Positions 18,244 through 27,466 of a stretch of 64,000 nt of DNA are shown piece after piece; within the stretch, counting starts at the first letter, position 1; every line of letters begins with the position of its first letter. A program made the translations under genes and the position numbers. Source of the stretch: JAWWOW01 sp033851265 (lineage in GTDB: Bacteria; Actinomycetota; Actinomycetes; JAWWOW01). Below the pieces are notes generated by a model, which was given only the letters and a program-made list of their open reading frames with translations, was not told the origin of the DNA and made no database searches. The stretch is from the NCBI GenBank assembly GCA_033851265.1, contig JAWWOW010000006.1:186001-250000 (forward strand), read 5' to 3'.

Positions 18244-19482
18244 TCAGGAGGCTGTGACGACGCCGATCGGCTCAGGTGCGCTTGCCGGGGGTTGCGCCGT
18301 TCGGGCCAGCGGCCGCGCAGAAAGAAGCGCGACGAGCACGACAGCGGTCAGCCCATACGCGTTCTGTAGCAGTGCACCAAGGACATCCACGTTGTGGGCC
18401 CGCAACAGCCGCGCCCCCCACCACGGGAGCGGCAGCGCGTAGATCACCCCGACGACAACACCCAGGATCAGGCGCTTCCTGTCACGCAGGTCACCGACAA
18501 GTACGCCGACAACGAGAACCGCCCACGCCAGGTGATGGATCCAGGCCACTGGCGAGAGCAGGACCGCCAACAGGCCGACGATCGCAACGGCCGCAACCTC
18601 ATCTCCTGCGGCGGAGAGCGCTCGTGCCCGTCGGTATCCGACGACACCAACAACCGTCAGCGCAATGAGGAGCAACACGACTTCCAGTGCGTGCGGTAAC
18701 GATGCGCGCAGGATCATCCCGCGCAGAGACTGGTTCGACGTTCCCGTGTTGGATCCCAGCCGATCACTGTTGAACAGCGCGCCTGCCCAGTAGTCGCGTG
18801 AATCCGCGGGCAGCAACAACGCGACCAGGATTGTCAGCCCAACGCTCGTTGCAACAGCGACACCAGCCTCCCGTCTACGTCCGGTGAACCACAGGTACGG
18901 GATGAACACCGCGGGTGTCAGCTTCACCGCTGTTGCTATGCCGATGAGTGCGCCGCGCGGCCACTTCGTACGCCGTAGTGCGCAATCCGCGAGACAGAGC
19001 GCAACCAACAAAACGTCAACCTGACCGAAGCGAATGCCGTCACGGATCGGCAGCAACCACAACATGGCCGCGGCGAAAACGCCCAGGGCAACCGGCGCAA
19101 CTGCACCAAACCGGCGTACCGCAGGGCGAAATGCGATCGCGGTCACGGCAGCGAGCAGCAGCAGCTGGACGATGGTCCAAATCCACTGGACCACTAACCA
19201 AGGCAGTAACGCGAGCGGAACGGCGAGGGCGGCGGCCAACGGCGGGTAGGTGAACGGAAGCAACTGCGGCGACGGAGTCAGGTGCTCGTACACCGGTCGA
19301 CCGAGCAATACGGACTCGCCGGCCGCCCGGTAGACGTCGAGGTCGACCAGCCGCAGTTCCGGACGACTATGCAACTGCTCCCAGACCGTTGGAAACGCGG
19401 CAGCCACAGCTATCGCAATACCGAGAAGCACCCACGGTGTCCGGACACTGCGCACGGCGGGGCGCGTGATGAGTGGGGTCAC
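18244..19482 (-). CDS. GT87 family (DUF2029) membrane glycosyltransferase
   Basis: 412 residues with about ten membrane segments. After the first helix, an extracellular loop carries the acidic motif LRLVDLDVYRAAGESVLLG, matching the 'DxxVY' catalytic loop of GT-C mannosyltransferases that use polyprenyl-phosphate mannose. DSRDYWAGALFNSDRLGSNTGTSNQSLRGMI is the family's second signature. Likely acts on cell-envelope glycolipids or glycans from the outer membrane face; the acceptor is unknown. Its start overlaps the stop of the upstream SDR gene by 4 bp. Confidence 0.83.
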   Translation of the reverse strand: MTPLITRPAVRSVRTPWVLLGIAIAVAAAFPTVWEQLHSRPELRLVDLDVYRAAGESVLLGRPVYEHLTPSPQLLPFTYPPLAAALAVPLALLPWLVVQWIWTIVQLLLLAAVTAIAFRPAVRRFGAVAPVALGVFAAAMLWLLPIRDGIRFGQVDVLLVALCLADCALRRTKWPRGALIGIATAVKLTPAVFIPYLWFTGRRREAGVAVATSVGLTILVALLLPADSRDYWAGALFNSDRLGSNTGTSNQSLRGMILRASLPHALEVVLLLIALTVVGVVGYRRARALSAAGDEVAAVAIVGLLAVLLSPVAWIHHLAWAVLVVGVLVGDLRDRKRLILGVVVGVIYALPLPWWGARLLRAHNVDVLGALLQNAYGLTAVVLVALLSARPLARTAQPPASAPEPIGVVTAS

Positions 19483-20456
19483 TCGGTGCGCAGGCTGCTT
19501 ACGAGCTCGGTCAACCCTTCATCCAACGCGCGCGGCGTCCAGCCCAGCTCCGACTGCGCCTTGTTGGCGCGAGCCCAGAACGTCACGCCTGCACTAGTGC
19601 GCACCAACTCGCGGAAGTTCGGCGGGAAACCCATCAACGGACCCATGACCGGTCCGAGTGGCGCTGATGCACGGATCAGCCAGGTCGGCATGTTGAGCCG
19701 AGGCGACTTCTTCCCGGCAGTGCGGCAAACCCGATCAATGAGCTCGCGCATCCGTAACGCTTCACCGGTCAGCACGTAGGACTCGCCGGGGCGTCCCTTG
19801 TCGAGCGCGACCAAGATCCCGTCCGCAACGTCGTCGCGATGCACCATCGTCATCCCGAACTCGGGGAAGGGCACGGCCGGCAACTTGCCCTTTGCAACCT
19901 TGGCGAGGTTCTGTCCCAGAGTGCTCGGGTCGCCCGGACCGTAGACGCCGCCCGGCTGCACGATGATCAATGGGAGTCCGCGTCGGGCGAGTTGCAGCGC
20001 GATGTCGTGCGCTTGCAGCTTCGTCTCTTCGTAATAGGAGGTGTATGACTCGCGCGGGTGCTCGTACGTCTCATCGACGATCTTGCCGTGGGTATTACCG
20101 AAGATGCCGACCGTCGAGACGTAGACCGCGCGCTGCACGCCCGCATCAAGCGCCGCCTCCAGCACCCGTCGGGTGCCTTCGACATTGGCTTGGTACATGG
20201 CCGGCCGTGCCTTGGCAGGAATACCGACTTCGTAAACCGCAGCGGAATGCACGAGGGCATCGCACCCCTGCATTCCCTTCCGGATGGCGTCCTCGTCGCC
20301 GAGGTCGCCTTCAACCACCGCGACCCCGAGACCGGTGAGAAGCGTCGCCTTGGCTGGCGTTCGTACGAGGGCGACGACCTCGTCGCCACGTTCCTTGAGC
20401 TTGCGGGCCACCGCCCCGCCGATGAAGCCGGTGCCCCCGGTGAGGAAGACACGCAT
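19479..20456 (-). CDS. NAD-dependent epimerase/dehydratase (extended SDR)
   Basis: 325 residues. Rossmann motif MRVFLTGGTGFIGGAVARKLKERG at the start, the catalytic YxxxK as YYEETK, and VHSAAVYEVG typical of extended SDRs acting on sugars, sterols or flavonoid-like compounds. The C-terminus (TAGVTFWARANKAQSELGWTPRALDEGL) fits dihydroflavonol reductase-like or 3-beta-HSD-like members. It is translationally coupled to the GT87 gene, which suggests but does not prove a shared envelope-glycan role. Confidence 0.85.
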   Translation of the reverse strand: MRVFLTGGTGFIGGAVARKLKERGDEVVALVRTPAKATLLTGLGVAVVEGDLGDEDAIRKGMQGCDALVHSAAVYEVGIPAKARPAMYQANVEGTRRVLEAALDAGVQRAVYVSTVGIFGNTHGKIVDETYEHPRESYTSYYEETKLQAHDIALQLARRGLPLIIVQPGGVYGPGDPSTLGQNLAKVAKGKLPAVPFPEFGMTMVHRDDVADGILVALDKGRPGESYVLTGEALRMRELIDRVCRTAGKKSPRLNMPTWLIRASAPLGPVMGPLMGFPPNFRELVRTSAGVTFWARANKAQSELGWTPRALDEGLTELVSSLRTE

Positions 20457-20510
20457 CTCGGGCTCTCTTTCTGTTTCTGGACGTCCTCATCGACCCTAGC
20501 CGTAGGCTCG

Positions 20511-21719
20511 GTGACCGTGCCGCCGCATCACGTCGACAACGAAGTGGGACGGCTCCGCACCGTTCTCCTGCACCGTCCCGGCAAGGAGCTCAAACGCCTC
20601 ACGCCGCGCAACAACGCTGACCTCCTTTTCGACGGCATCCCCTGGGTAGCGCGGGCGCAAGAGGAGCACGACGCCTTCGCCCAGACCTTGCGGGACCGTG
20701 ACGTCGAGGTGCTCTACCTCGGTGACCTGCTGGTCGAAGCGCTCGACAGCGACCAAGCGCGCGCGGACGTCGTACGCGCAGCAGTGCACCTACCTTCCGT
20801 CGGGCCGACGTTGTACGACGCGCTGCGCGAGCACCTGATGGGGCTGCCCCCGGACGGGCTCGCCGACGTTCTCATCGCTGGCATGGCTCGCGACGAGCTG
20901 CCTGTCCGTGCCGGACTCGTGGCGCAGATGATGGACGCGCATGACTTCGTGATCTCGCCGCTGCCGAATGTGTTGTTCACCCGCGACTCGAGCGTGTGGG
21001 TGCAGGACCAGGTCGCCACCACGCAGCTAGCGCTGCACGCGCGACGTCGGGAGAGCTCGCTGACGCACGCGATCTACACCTACCACCCGCGCTTCGCCGG
21101 CACCGGTCAGCTCTACGGCGGAAGTGAGAGCGAGGAGGCCTGGCTCGAGGGCGGGGACGTGCTGCTCCTCGCTCCCGGCGTCATCGCCGTCGGCGTCGGC
21201 CAGCGCACGACGCCCGCCGGCGCCGAGGCGTTCGCGCACAGTGTGTTCGCGCAGCAGGTCGCACACGCGGTCCTCGCCGTACCTATCGCGCAAGAGCGCG
21301 CCACCATGCACCTCGACACGGTCTGCACGATGGTCGATGCCGACGCTGTTGTGATGTATCCCGCCGTCGCGGACACGCTGACGGCTTACGTGATGACTCC
21401 CGGTGGCTCGGGCGTTGAGGTTTCCGGACCCGAACCGTTTCTCCCCGCCGCGGCCAAGGCGATGGCGATCGACGCGTTGCGTGTCATCGACACCGGGCTC
21501 GACCCGGTCACCGCCGAACGCGAGCAATGGGACGACGGCAACAACACACTGGCGCTTGCCCCCGGGCTCGTCGTCGGTTACGAGCGCAATGTCGAGACCA
21601 ATGCGCGACTCGAGGCAGCAGGCATCGAGGTCATCCGCATCGCGGGTAGCGAGTTGGGCAGCGGGCGCGGTGGACCGCGATGCATGTCGTGTCCCGTGCT
21701 GCGCGATCCGATTCGTTAG
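20511..21719 (+). CDS. arcA: arginine deiminase
   Basis: 402 residues from the GTG at 20511 (a second GTG at 20517 is possible; the frame is open far upstream but antisense to the SDR gene). Landmarks: VDNEVGRLRTVLLHRPGKELKRLTP, PNVLFTRDSSVWV, ATMHLDTVCTMVD and the C-terminal nucleophile region GGPRCMSCPVLRD. The catalytic Asp, His and Cys are all present. It hydrolyses arginine to citrulline and ammonia. The other ADI genes (arcB, arcC, arcD) are absent nearby, so it may serve acid tolerance or nitrogen supply rather than a full ATP-yielding pathway. Confidence 0.95.
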   Translation: MTVPPHHVDNEVGRLRTVLLHRPGKELKRLTPRNNADLLFDGIPWVARAQEEHDAFAQTLRDRDVEVLYLGDLLVEALDSDQARADVVRAAVHLPSVGPTLYDALREHLMGLPPDGLADVLIAGMARDELPVRAGLVAQMMDAHDFVISPLPNVLFTRDSSVWVQDQVATTQLALHARRRESSLTHAIYTYHPRFAGTGQLYGGSESEEAWLEGGDVLLLAPGVIAVGVGQRTTPAGAEAFAHSVFAQQVAHAVLAVPIAQERATMHLDTVCTMVDADAVVMYPAVADTLTAYVMTPGGSGVEVSGPEPFLPAAAKAMAIDALRVIDTGLDPVTAEREQWDDGNNTLALAPGLVVGYERNVETNARLEAAGIEVIRIAGSELGSGRGGPRCMSCPVLRDPIR

Positions 21720-22177
21720 CGACGTATCAGCGCCAGGCGGATGACCGCGGCGACTGCGGTGGCTCCTTCGGCGTACGCCGACAGCGTCTTGCGGAAGAAC
21801 CAGATCGGGTCGTACATGTTCGGGATAGGGCCGAGGGCTCCGACGTCGACGTAGCGGTAGAGCACGACCAAAGCAACGCCTCCAGCGCCGACGATGAACG
21901 CCGCGAGCCACGCGAGCCGACTGCCGGTCACGAGCAACCACAGCCCGACCGCGCCGGCGATGACCGCCTCGGCCACGAAGAGCCGCCCCTGCGACAGCGT
22001 GTCGCCCACGTGCGAATAGTCAGACGCGAGCGCAGCGTGCACCCACACATCGGTCGCGAGACCAGCCACGGCAATCAGACGGAGCAGGATCTCGACGGCG
22101 CCGTCGGCGACCGCAGTGCGTCCGCCGAGATGTCGAGGTGTCGTTGATCGTGTTGTCGCCACATTGCTTATACGCAC
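21716..22177 (-). CDS. small integral membrane protein, uncharacterised
   Basis: 153 residues with four predicted helices (AVEILLRLIAVAGLATDVWVHAALA, FVAEAVIAGAVGLWLLVTG, AWLAAFIVGAGGVALVVLYRYV, TLSAYAEGATAVAAVIRLALI). The charged motif between helices 1 and 2 (HAALASDYSHVGDTLSQG) recurs in a group of actinobacterial membrane proteins without function. It overlaps the 3' end of arcA by 4 bp. Confidence 0.65.
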   Translation of the reverse strand: MRISNVATTRSTTPRHLGGRTAVADGAVEILLRLIAVAGLATDVWVHAALASDYSHVGDTLSQGRLFVAEAVIAGAVGLWLLVTGSRLAWLAAFIVGAGGVALVVLYRYVDVGALGPIPNMYDPIWFFRKTLSAYAEGATAVAAVIRLALIRR

Positions 22178-22325
22178 GACCGGCTCTGCCGGTTCAGGGG
22201 GCCCGGACGCCGCCGACGGGGGATGCGACGACGCCCGGGTGCGGGTGAGCCTATTACGCGTTACTTACCGCGGAGATAGGTAATCCGTCGGCGACGGACA
22301 GTGGCACCTGGCCCGATCAACGCGG

Positions 22326-22369
22326 TCACATTTCGCGCCGTCAGCACGATCACATTTCGCGCCGTTAGC
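22326..22369. repeat. tandem 20-bp direct repeat
   Basis: Two copies of TCACATTTCGCGCCGTCAGC (22326-22345) and TCACATTTCGCGCCGTTAGC (22350-22369), 24 bp apart and differing at one base. The second copy runs into the last codons of the SEC-C gene. The 187-bp gap 22178-22364 holds nothing else except imperfect short dyads. Role unknown. Confidence 0.6.
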
Positions 22370-23282
22370 GCAGAGTCACTTGGCGTCCGATGAGGCCAGC
22401 GCGCGCACGACGAGCCGCCGCGTCGAGTGGCCGGTCGTCGGCCAACGACGCATCCAACTTCTGCCGGAACGCGGCCGTCCGCTCCTCGAGGGCCTCCGCA
22501 CCATGACCGGCGGCGAGATCCCACACCGGCACCAGCAGACCGTGCGCGCGGAACGCACCGACGTACCTCGTGTCCGGGCCGAGCCCCAACTCACCCGCCG
22601 CTTGGAGCCGGGCCAAGGCGTCGAGTGCCGGGCCCTCGTCTTCCGGCAGCACCCACCGCAGATGTTCCTTGGTCCCGATCTGACACCAGTACGCCGCATC
22701 AACACTCGTCAGCCGCGTCGTCGGGACGACGGTCGCGTTAGCGCGCTCCAACGACGCAGCCACCTCGCCGTCCGGGTCGTCGACACCTTCGATCCAGAAG
22801 TCGAACCCAGTGCGCACGGTGATGTCGAGCTGCGCATCCGTCAGCAGGTCTTGCAGTCGTGGTCCCTCGCCGGGCCGCCCTGCGCCCGTGACCGCCGAGC
22901 CCGGCTTCGCCTCGAGCGCCTCAAGCAGCGCAGCGGCAAGGTCGCGGCTGGCATCGCCGGAGCGACCCGTGGCCTGCAACCCGACGAAAACAGTCCCGTC
23001 ACCGCGCACCATGGCCGGCCAGCCGAGCGGAAGCACGGTTGCCAGTACGACGTCGCGATCCGCGTCGCCCGCTGCCATGCGGATCATGAGCGGTGCGGTA
23101 GCTGCCGGCACCACCTCACGCAACGCCACCCAGTCGGGCTCGTTGGGCAGATTCGCGAACGGCCGTTGCACGTGCGGATCCGCTTGCCGTTGCCGACCGT
23201 GGCACGCCTTGTAACGACGGCCTGAGCCGCACGGACACGGTTCGCGTGCACCAACAACCGGGAGCGCCGGTGATTCAGTCAT
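22365..23282 (-). CDS. SEC-C motif protein (DUF5926-like)
   Basis: 305 residues. The N-terminus carries a SEC-C zinc motif CPCGSGRRYKACHG at about residues 15-28, like that at the end of SecA. The rest (PFANLPNEPDWVALREVVPAATAPL, VLPLGWPAMVRGDGTVFVGLQ, YWCQIGTKEHLRWVLPEDEGPALDALARL) matches the actinobacterial DUF5926 family, which has no defined role. The metal-binding motif suggests a binding or tethering role near the ribosome or Sec machinery; this is inference. Confidence 0.85.
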   Translation of the reverse strand: MTESPALPVVGAREPCPCGSGRRYKACHGRQRQADPHVQRPFANLPNEPDWVALREVVPAATAPLMIRMAAGDADRDVVLATVLPLGWPAMVRGDGTVFVGLQATGRSGDASRDLAAALLEALEAKPGSAVTGAGRPGEGPRLQDLLTDAQLDITVRTGFDFWIEGVDDPDGEVAASLERANATVVPTTRLTSVDAAYWCQIGTKEHLRWVLPEDEGPALDALARLQAAGELGLGPDTRYVGAFRAHGLLVPVWDLAAGHGAEALEERTAAFRQKLDASLADDRPLDAAARRARAGLIGRQVTLR

Positions 23283-23298
23283 GGTGTCGCGATGCTAG

Positions 23299-24129
23299 TC
23301 AGCCGGCTGGTGGCAGCGCCGGCGGCGCACCCTGCCCGAGATGGCGCATGACCTGGCGCGGCCGGTTGGTGATGATCGCGTCGACGCCGAGCTCCAGACA
23401 CAGATCGACGTCGGCCAGTTCATCGACGGTCCACACGTGCACCTCGTGACCCCGGTCATGAACGCGCTGCACGTAACTGGGATGCGCCCGGACGATCTCG
23501 ATGGCAGGTCCTGCAGCAAAAACCCGCGGCGGCAGACTGCCATCGCGAAAGCGCAACGGCATCCGACGGAACAGCAGAACGGTCGGCAGCCCGGGAGTGC
23601 CCTGATGGATCCGGCGCAGGCTGGTCTGAGCGAAACTCATCACCCGCACCGGCCAACGCCCGTCGGCGCGCTGGCGGTCCAGCTCGAATCTCTGCAACAA
23701 GTCGACGAGTGCGCGTTCGACGAGTCCGGCGTAGCGCGTCGGATGCTTCGTCTCGATGGCAAGCCGCACCGGCTTGGTGCTCGCGAGCACGTAGTCCAGT
23801 AGACGTTCCAAGGTGAGGACGCCCGATCGGTCGCGGTCGGGAGCCTCCCAGTCGGCCATGGTGATGGGGTCGTCAAGAAGGTCTTGGCTGCGCCACGATC
23901 CGAAGTCGAGGTCGTGCAGGTCGGCGAGCTCCAGCGTGGAAACAACGCCGCGGCCATCTGAGGTGCGGTCGACGCGTCGGTCGTGCACGCAGATGAGGAC
24001 CCCGTCGCGAGTCAGCCGGATGTCGCACTCGACCGCGTCGGCGCCGTCGTCGATGGCTTGCTTGTAGGCCACCAGAGTGTGCTCGGCATGTTCGCCAGAC
24101 GAGCCGCGATGGGCTACGACCTGAACCAC
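23299..24129 (-). CDS. glycerophosphodiester phosphodiesterase
   Basis: 276 residues. GDPD signature: VVAHRGSSGEHAEHTLVAYKQAIDDGADAVECDIRLTRDGVLICVHDRRVDRTSDG, with the catalytic His, Glu-x-Asp and His residues intact, and a C-terminal VHVWTVDELADVDLCLELGVDAIITNRP. It has no signal peptide, so it is cytoplasmic (UgpQ-like). It hydrolyses glycerophosphodiesters to glycerol-3-phosphate and an alcohol. It lies 16 bp downstream of the SEC-C gene's start in the same direction, so the two may be cotranscribed. Confidence 0.92.
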   Translation of the reverse strand: MVQVVAHRGSSGEHAEHTLVAYKQAIDDGADAVECDIRLTRDGVLICVHDRRVDRTSDGRGVVSTLELADLHDLDFGSWRSQDLLDDPITMADWEAPDRDRSGVLTLERLLDYVLASTKPVRLAIETKHPTRYAGLVERALVDLLQRFELDRQRADGRWPVRVMSFAQTSLRRIHQGTPGLPTVLLFRRMPLRFRDGSLPPRVFAAGPAIEIVRAHPSYVQRVHDRGHEVHVWTVDELADVDLCLELGVDAIITNRPRQVMRHLGQGAPPALPPAG

Positions 24130-24173
24130 GCGTTCATCGTGCCACTAAGAAGACGAACAGTTGCTGAATGAAG

Positions 24174-24614
24174 TCACTCGATAGACACGCGGTCGAATGC
24201 GCGATGAAGCTGCTCCATACCGAGGCCCACTGCAAACCAAAGTGGGGCATATGACGGTCGGACCAACCCGCGCCAGTGTCGCGGCTCCGGCTTCGCACCA
24301 CGGGGACGGGAGTAGTCCCACGGGACCTCACCGGTGATCCGTCGTACCGCCTCACCGCTAACGGCCTCGACGGTGAAGATCCCGGAGGTCCACAGCAACC
24401 CGCGCTGCCACCACGGCCAGCCGGCCGCTGCGACACGCTCGTGCGCCGGCTCGAACAGCAAGGCAGCCGATCCGTAGATCGGGAGCATCCACAGGTACGT
24501 CGTGCCCGTCAGGCGCCAGTCGCCGTCCCGACCGTGGGAGCGCAGCCCGGTCGTGAGGATCTCGCTGCACCAGCCCGCGAGCCCGTAGCCAAGGAACCGC
24601 GCCGATAACCGCAC
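24174..24614 (-). CDS. putative membrane protein, ABC-transporter type IV-like (CmpB family)
   Basis: About 146 residues if the GTG at 24614 is used; the start is uncertain. The N-terminus VRLSARFLGYGLAGWCSEILTTG, then TTYLWMLPIYGSAALLFEP and RGLLWTSGIFTVEAVSGEAVRRITGEVPWDYS, resembles the small membrane family annotated as putative ABC-transporter type IV (pattern 'RFxxYGxxGWxxEvxxtg ... PIYGxxxxxxE ... G...E..sG.....G..PWDYS'). No ATPase partner is nearby. Function unknown. Confidence 0.6.
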   Translation of the reverse strand: MRLSARFLGYGLAGWCSEILTTGLRSHGRDGDWRLTGTTYLWMLPIYGSAALLFEPAHERVAAAGWPWWQRGLLWTSGIFTVEAVSGEAVRRITGEVPWDYSRPRGAKPEPRHWRGLVRPSYAPLWFAVGLGMEQLHRAFDRVSIE

Positions 24615-24736
24615 ACGCGGACGGTACGCCGACCAGGGGCCAATGCAGGAAATAGGCCCACAATGCGCGAAACTATCTACCACCCGGTCTTTGTCACCGC
24701 GTCTACCCGACGCCTCCCCTCTGGGCAGGACACACG

Positions 24737-27430
24737 ATGCAGCGCCGCCCCCGCACCCGAGCATTCCGTCTGACTGCTGCCGCCGTGGTCGTTGGCGTCG
24801 CCGCTGCCGTTTCCAGCCTCGCCGGTCCGACGGCGAACGCCGCGTCCCCGGTCTTCGTCTCGCCGTCGCACCCGTCCGACTCTTATGACGCCGGGCCGTA
24901 CACGAACCTGAACATCTTTGGCCTGGCGGTTGACTCCTGCGCTGCCCCGAATGGGTGCAACACACAACCCATCAGCGTCATCGTTCCGAAGAGCTACTAC
25001 GACGCGGTCCGAGCCACCGGCAAGATCGGCGCGGTGCAGATCACGTTGACCTGGCCGAACAACACCAACGACTTCGACATGTCCTTGGTCGACAGCGGCG
25101 GCAACGTCAAGGCCTCGAGCGGGTTCGGCAACAGCGACTTCGAGCGGATCGTCTACGCCGAGCTGCCCAGCGGTAACTACACGATCCAGACCGTCATCTT
25201 CCGGTCGATCAACTCCACGTTCCACGTCGACCTCAAGCTCGTGACACTGACGCCGGATGAGGCGTCGGTTGCAAGCGGCAACGGCGGGCTCTCGTTCAGC
25301 AACGCTGCCCCAGCGACGTTCGAACGCTCCAGCGGCGAACCCAGCCTGGCGGTCGATCCGACCAACGGCGATCTGTACGCCGACATGCCGCTGGGTGCAC
25401 CGACCAACTCCCTGTTCATGAAGTCGGTCGACGGCGGCAAGACGTGGCTGCCGTTAGCTCAGACAAAACCGAACAACAGCGCGCTACCCGCCAACGCGGC
25501 TGGCGGTGGTGACAGCCAAACGGCGATCGGCACGGACGGCCGTGTGTGCATCAGCGAGTTGAACACGCTCGCGTCATTAGGTATCGCGTGCTCGACGAAC
25601 GGCGGGGACTCGTTCACCCCTGCCAACCAGATCATCGACCTGAAGACACCACTCGTCGACCGGCAATGGCAGGCCGCAACAGGAAACAATTACCAGTACA
25701 TCTCGGCGCAGTTCGGCACCGTGAGCGTGCTCAGCAGCAAGCCCGGCATTCGAGTCTTCGGTGATGGCGGCACCGGTGTCTTCACGAAGCGGTTGGACGT
25801 CGATACCGGCAAGGCCATGAAGAGTTACACCATGGTCGCGGATCCGTCTGCACCCAGAACGCTCGTTCAGGCGTATCTGCGCAGCAACCATGGCCCTGAC
25901 CGCTTGCTGAACCCACACCAGCTGATGATCTGGTACTCCACCGACGGCGCACAGACAGCGAAGCGCTTCGTTGTGAAGAACCTCCCGACGACACCGGGCA
26001 ACAACTTCGCGTCGGTGGCAACGGATACCAAGGGCAACGTGTATGTCGCCTGGTCCGAGCAAGGCACGTGGGACATCTACTACTCGATGATCAGCAAGGC
26101 AGCGCTGTTGCTCACCCCCGATCAGGGCGGCCTCAACTGGACCACACCGGTTCGCGTCAATCCTGATGGTCCGTCCAACACCGCGATCCAGCCCACCATC
26201 AAGGTGGGCGACCCGGGTCGTGTGTTCATCGGTTACTACGGCTCCTCCACGATCGGCAACCCGGACGACCTCGGCCAAGGCAAGGGCGCCTGGAACGCAT
26301 ACATGTCCGTGTCGACGGACGGCACCTGCCAACGCAACAACTCGTGTGACCCTGACTTCGGCACGCCGACGTTCCACCAGGCGCAGATCAACGAACATCC
26401 AGTGCAGTTCGGCGGGATGTGCCTCGGCGGCACCGGCTGCGGCGGCGACCCCTACTACGGCGACCGGTCGATGCTCGAGTTCTTGTCGATCGTGTTCGAC
26501 CCGACGACCGGCGCCGCGCGTGTCATCTATACCGACTCATCGCTGTCTACGGCGCAGCCCGATGCCGGCAGTACGTCAAGTCAGAACACTGTGGTCAGCG
26601 TCGTTCGGCAGTCGACGGGGCCGTCGGCGTATGCCAACAAGCCGGCGATCAACGACCCGGGCGTGTACGCCGCCAGCATCACCGACCCCGCCGGGGACGC
26701 CGGCTTCCCAACTCATGACGTCATCCCGCAGCAGCCAGCTCCGGGTGCGGACATCACCAAGGTCGCTCTGTCGCTCCCGAACGCCGGCAAGACGCTGCGG
26801 GCGACGATCCACCTGACCGACGCATCCGCGCTCGACACCGCGACCGTCAGTGGCTTGGGCAAGGAGCTGTTCATCGGCGTGCGCTTCGCGACGCACGATG
26901 ACGTCTTCTGGCTGGGCTGGGTCAACCAGCTCGGGCAAGGTGGCAGTGCGGCAGCGGGCCACCTTGATTGCGTACTCGCGTGCGGCTACGCCACCGACCC
27001 GACGATCCACGCGACCAGCACCGGTCCGAACACCACCAACAACACGATCACGATCGACGTGCCGGTTGCCGACCTCAAGACGGCGCTGCTGCGGCCAGCC
27101 GGTGCGCCCGTGCCAGTTGTGCAGGCGTTCACCCCTGGACAGGGACCGCTGTGGTCTGTCGCCGGCTATTCCTTCGCGACTCCGGCAACGGTCGACAACA
27201 CAGCACTGAACAAGAACCCGCTCGATGTGACTCCGTCGTTCACGTTCACCACCGAAGCTCAGGGTGGAGTCACCGGACCACCGACGTCAGGTGGCCCACC
27301 GACCACGCCGGGTGGCTCCGGAGGTGGCGGCAACCTCGCGACGACAGGTCTCCCGATCGGTTTGACCATTGGCGGGCTACTGCTCGTGGTCGCGGCCGTC
27401 CTGATCCGCCGTCGAGTTATTTCGCACTAG
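24737..27430 (+). CDS. large secreted Asp-box (BNR) protein with LATTG sorting signal
   Basis: 897 residues. Signal peptide with RAFRLTAAAVVVGVAAAVSSLAG, cleavage likely near ANAAS. An N-terminal ~140-residue beta domain precedes a propeller-like region with Asp-box motifs (SVDGGKTWLPL, STNGGDSFTPAN, STDGAQTAKRFVV). A DOMON-like or visceral-mesoderm-like beta domain follows near residues 640-820. The C-terminus is Gly/Pro/Thr-rich and ends GGGGNLATTGLPIGLTIGG with a hydrophobic helix and an RRR tail, i.e. a class E sortase (LAxTG) anchor. Probably a wall-attached sialidase-fold protein; the sialidase active-site arginines could not be assigned, so hydrolase activity is unproven. Confidence 0.82.
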   Translation: MQRRPRTRAFRLTAAAVVVGVAAAVSSLAGPTANAASPVFVSPSHPSDSYDAGPYTNLNIFGLAVDSCAAPNGCNTQPISVIVPKSYYDAVRATGKIGAVQITLTWPNNTNDFDMSLVDSGGNVKASSGFGNSDFERIVYAELPSGNYTIQTVIFRSINSTFHVDLKLVTLTPDEASVASGNGGLSFSNAAPATFERSSGEPSLAVDPTNGDLYADMPLGAPTNSLFMKSVDGGKTWLPLAQTKPNNSALPANAAGGGDSQTAIGTDGRVCISELNTLASLGIACSTNGGDSFTPANQIIDLKTPLVDRQWQAATGNNYQYISAQFGTVSVLSSKPGIRVFGDGGTGVFTKRLDVDTGKAMKSYTMVADPSAPRTLVQAYLRSNHGPDRLLNPHQLMIWYSTDGAQTAKRFVVKNLPTTPGNNFASVATDTKGNVYVAWSEQGTWDIYYSMISKAALLLTPDQGGLNWTTPVRVNPDGPSNTAIQPTIKVGDPGRVFIGYYGSSTIGNPDDLGQGKGAWNAYMSVSTDGTCQRNNSCDPDFGTPTFHQAQINEHPVQFGGMCLGGTGCGGDPYYGDRSMLEFLSIVFDPTTGAARVIYTDSSLSTAQPDAGSTSSQNTVVSVVRQSTGPSAYANKPAINDPGVYAASITDPAGDAGFPTHDVIPQQPAPGADITKVALSLPNAGKTLRATIHLTDASALDTATVSGLGKELFIGVRFATHDDVFWLGWVNQLGQGGSAAAGHLDCVLACGYATDPTIHATSTGPNTTNNTITIDVPVADLKTALLRPAGAPVPVVQAFTPGQGPLWSVAGYSFATPATVDNTALNKNPLDVTPSFTFTTEAQGGVTGPPTSGGPPTTPGGSGGGGNLATTGLPIGLTIGGLLLVVAAVLIRRRVISH

Positions 27431-27466
27431 CACTCACAGGACTGATGGCTGACACGTTGTACTGAC

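Noticed and set aside
20058..20510. 553-residue N-terminally extended arginine deiminase
   Set aside because: The extension is antisense to the SDR gene, and the enzyme family starts at the VDNEVGRLR region.
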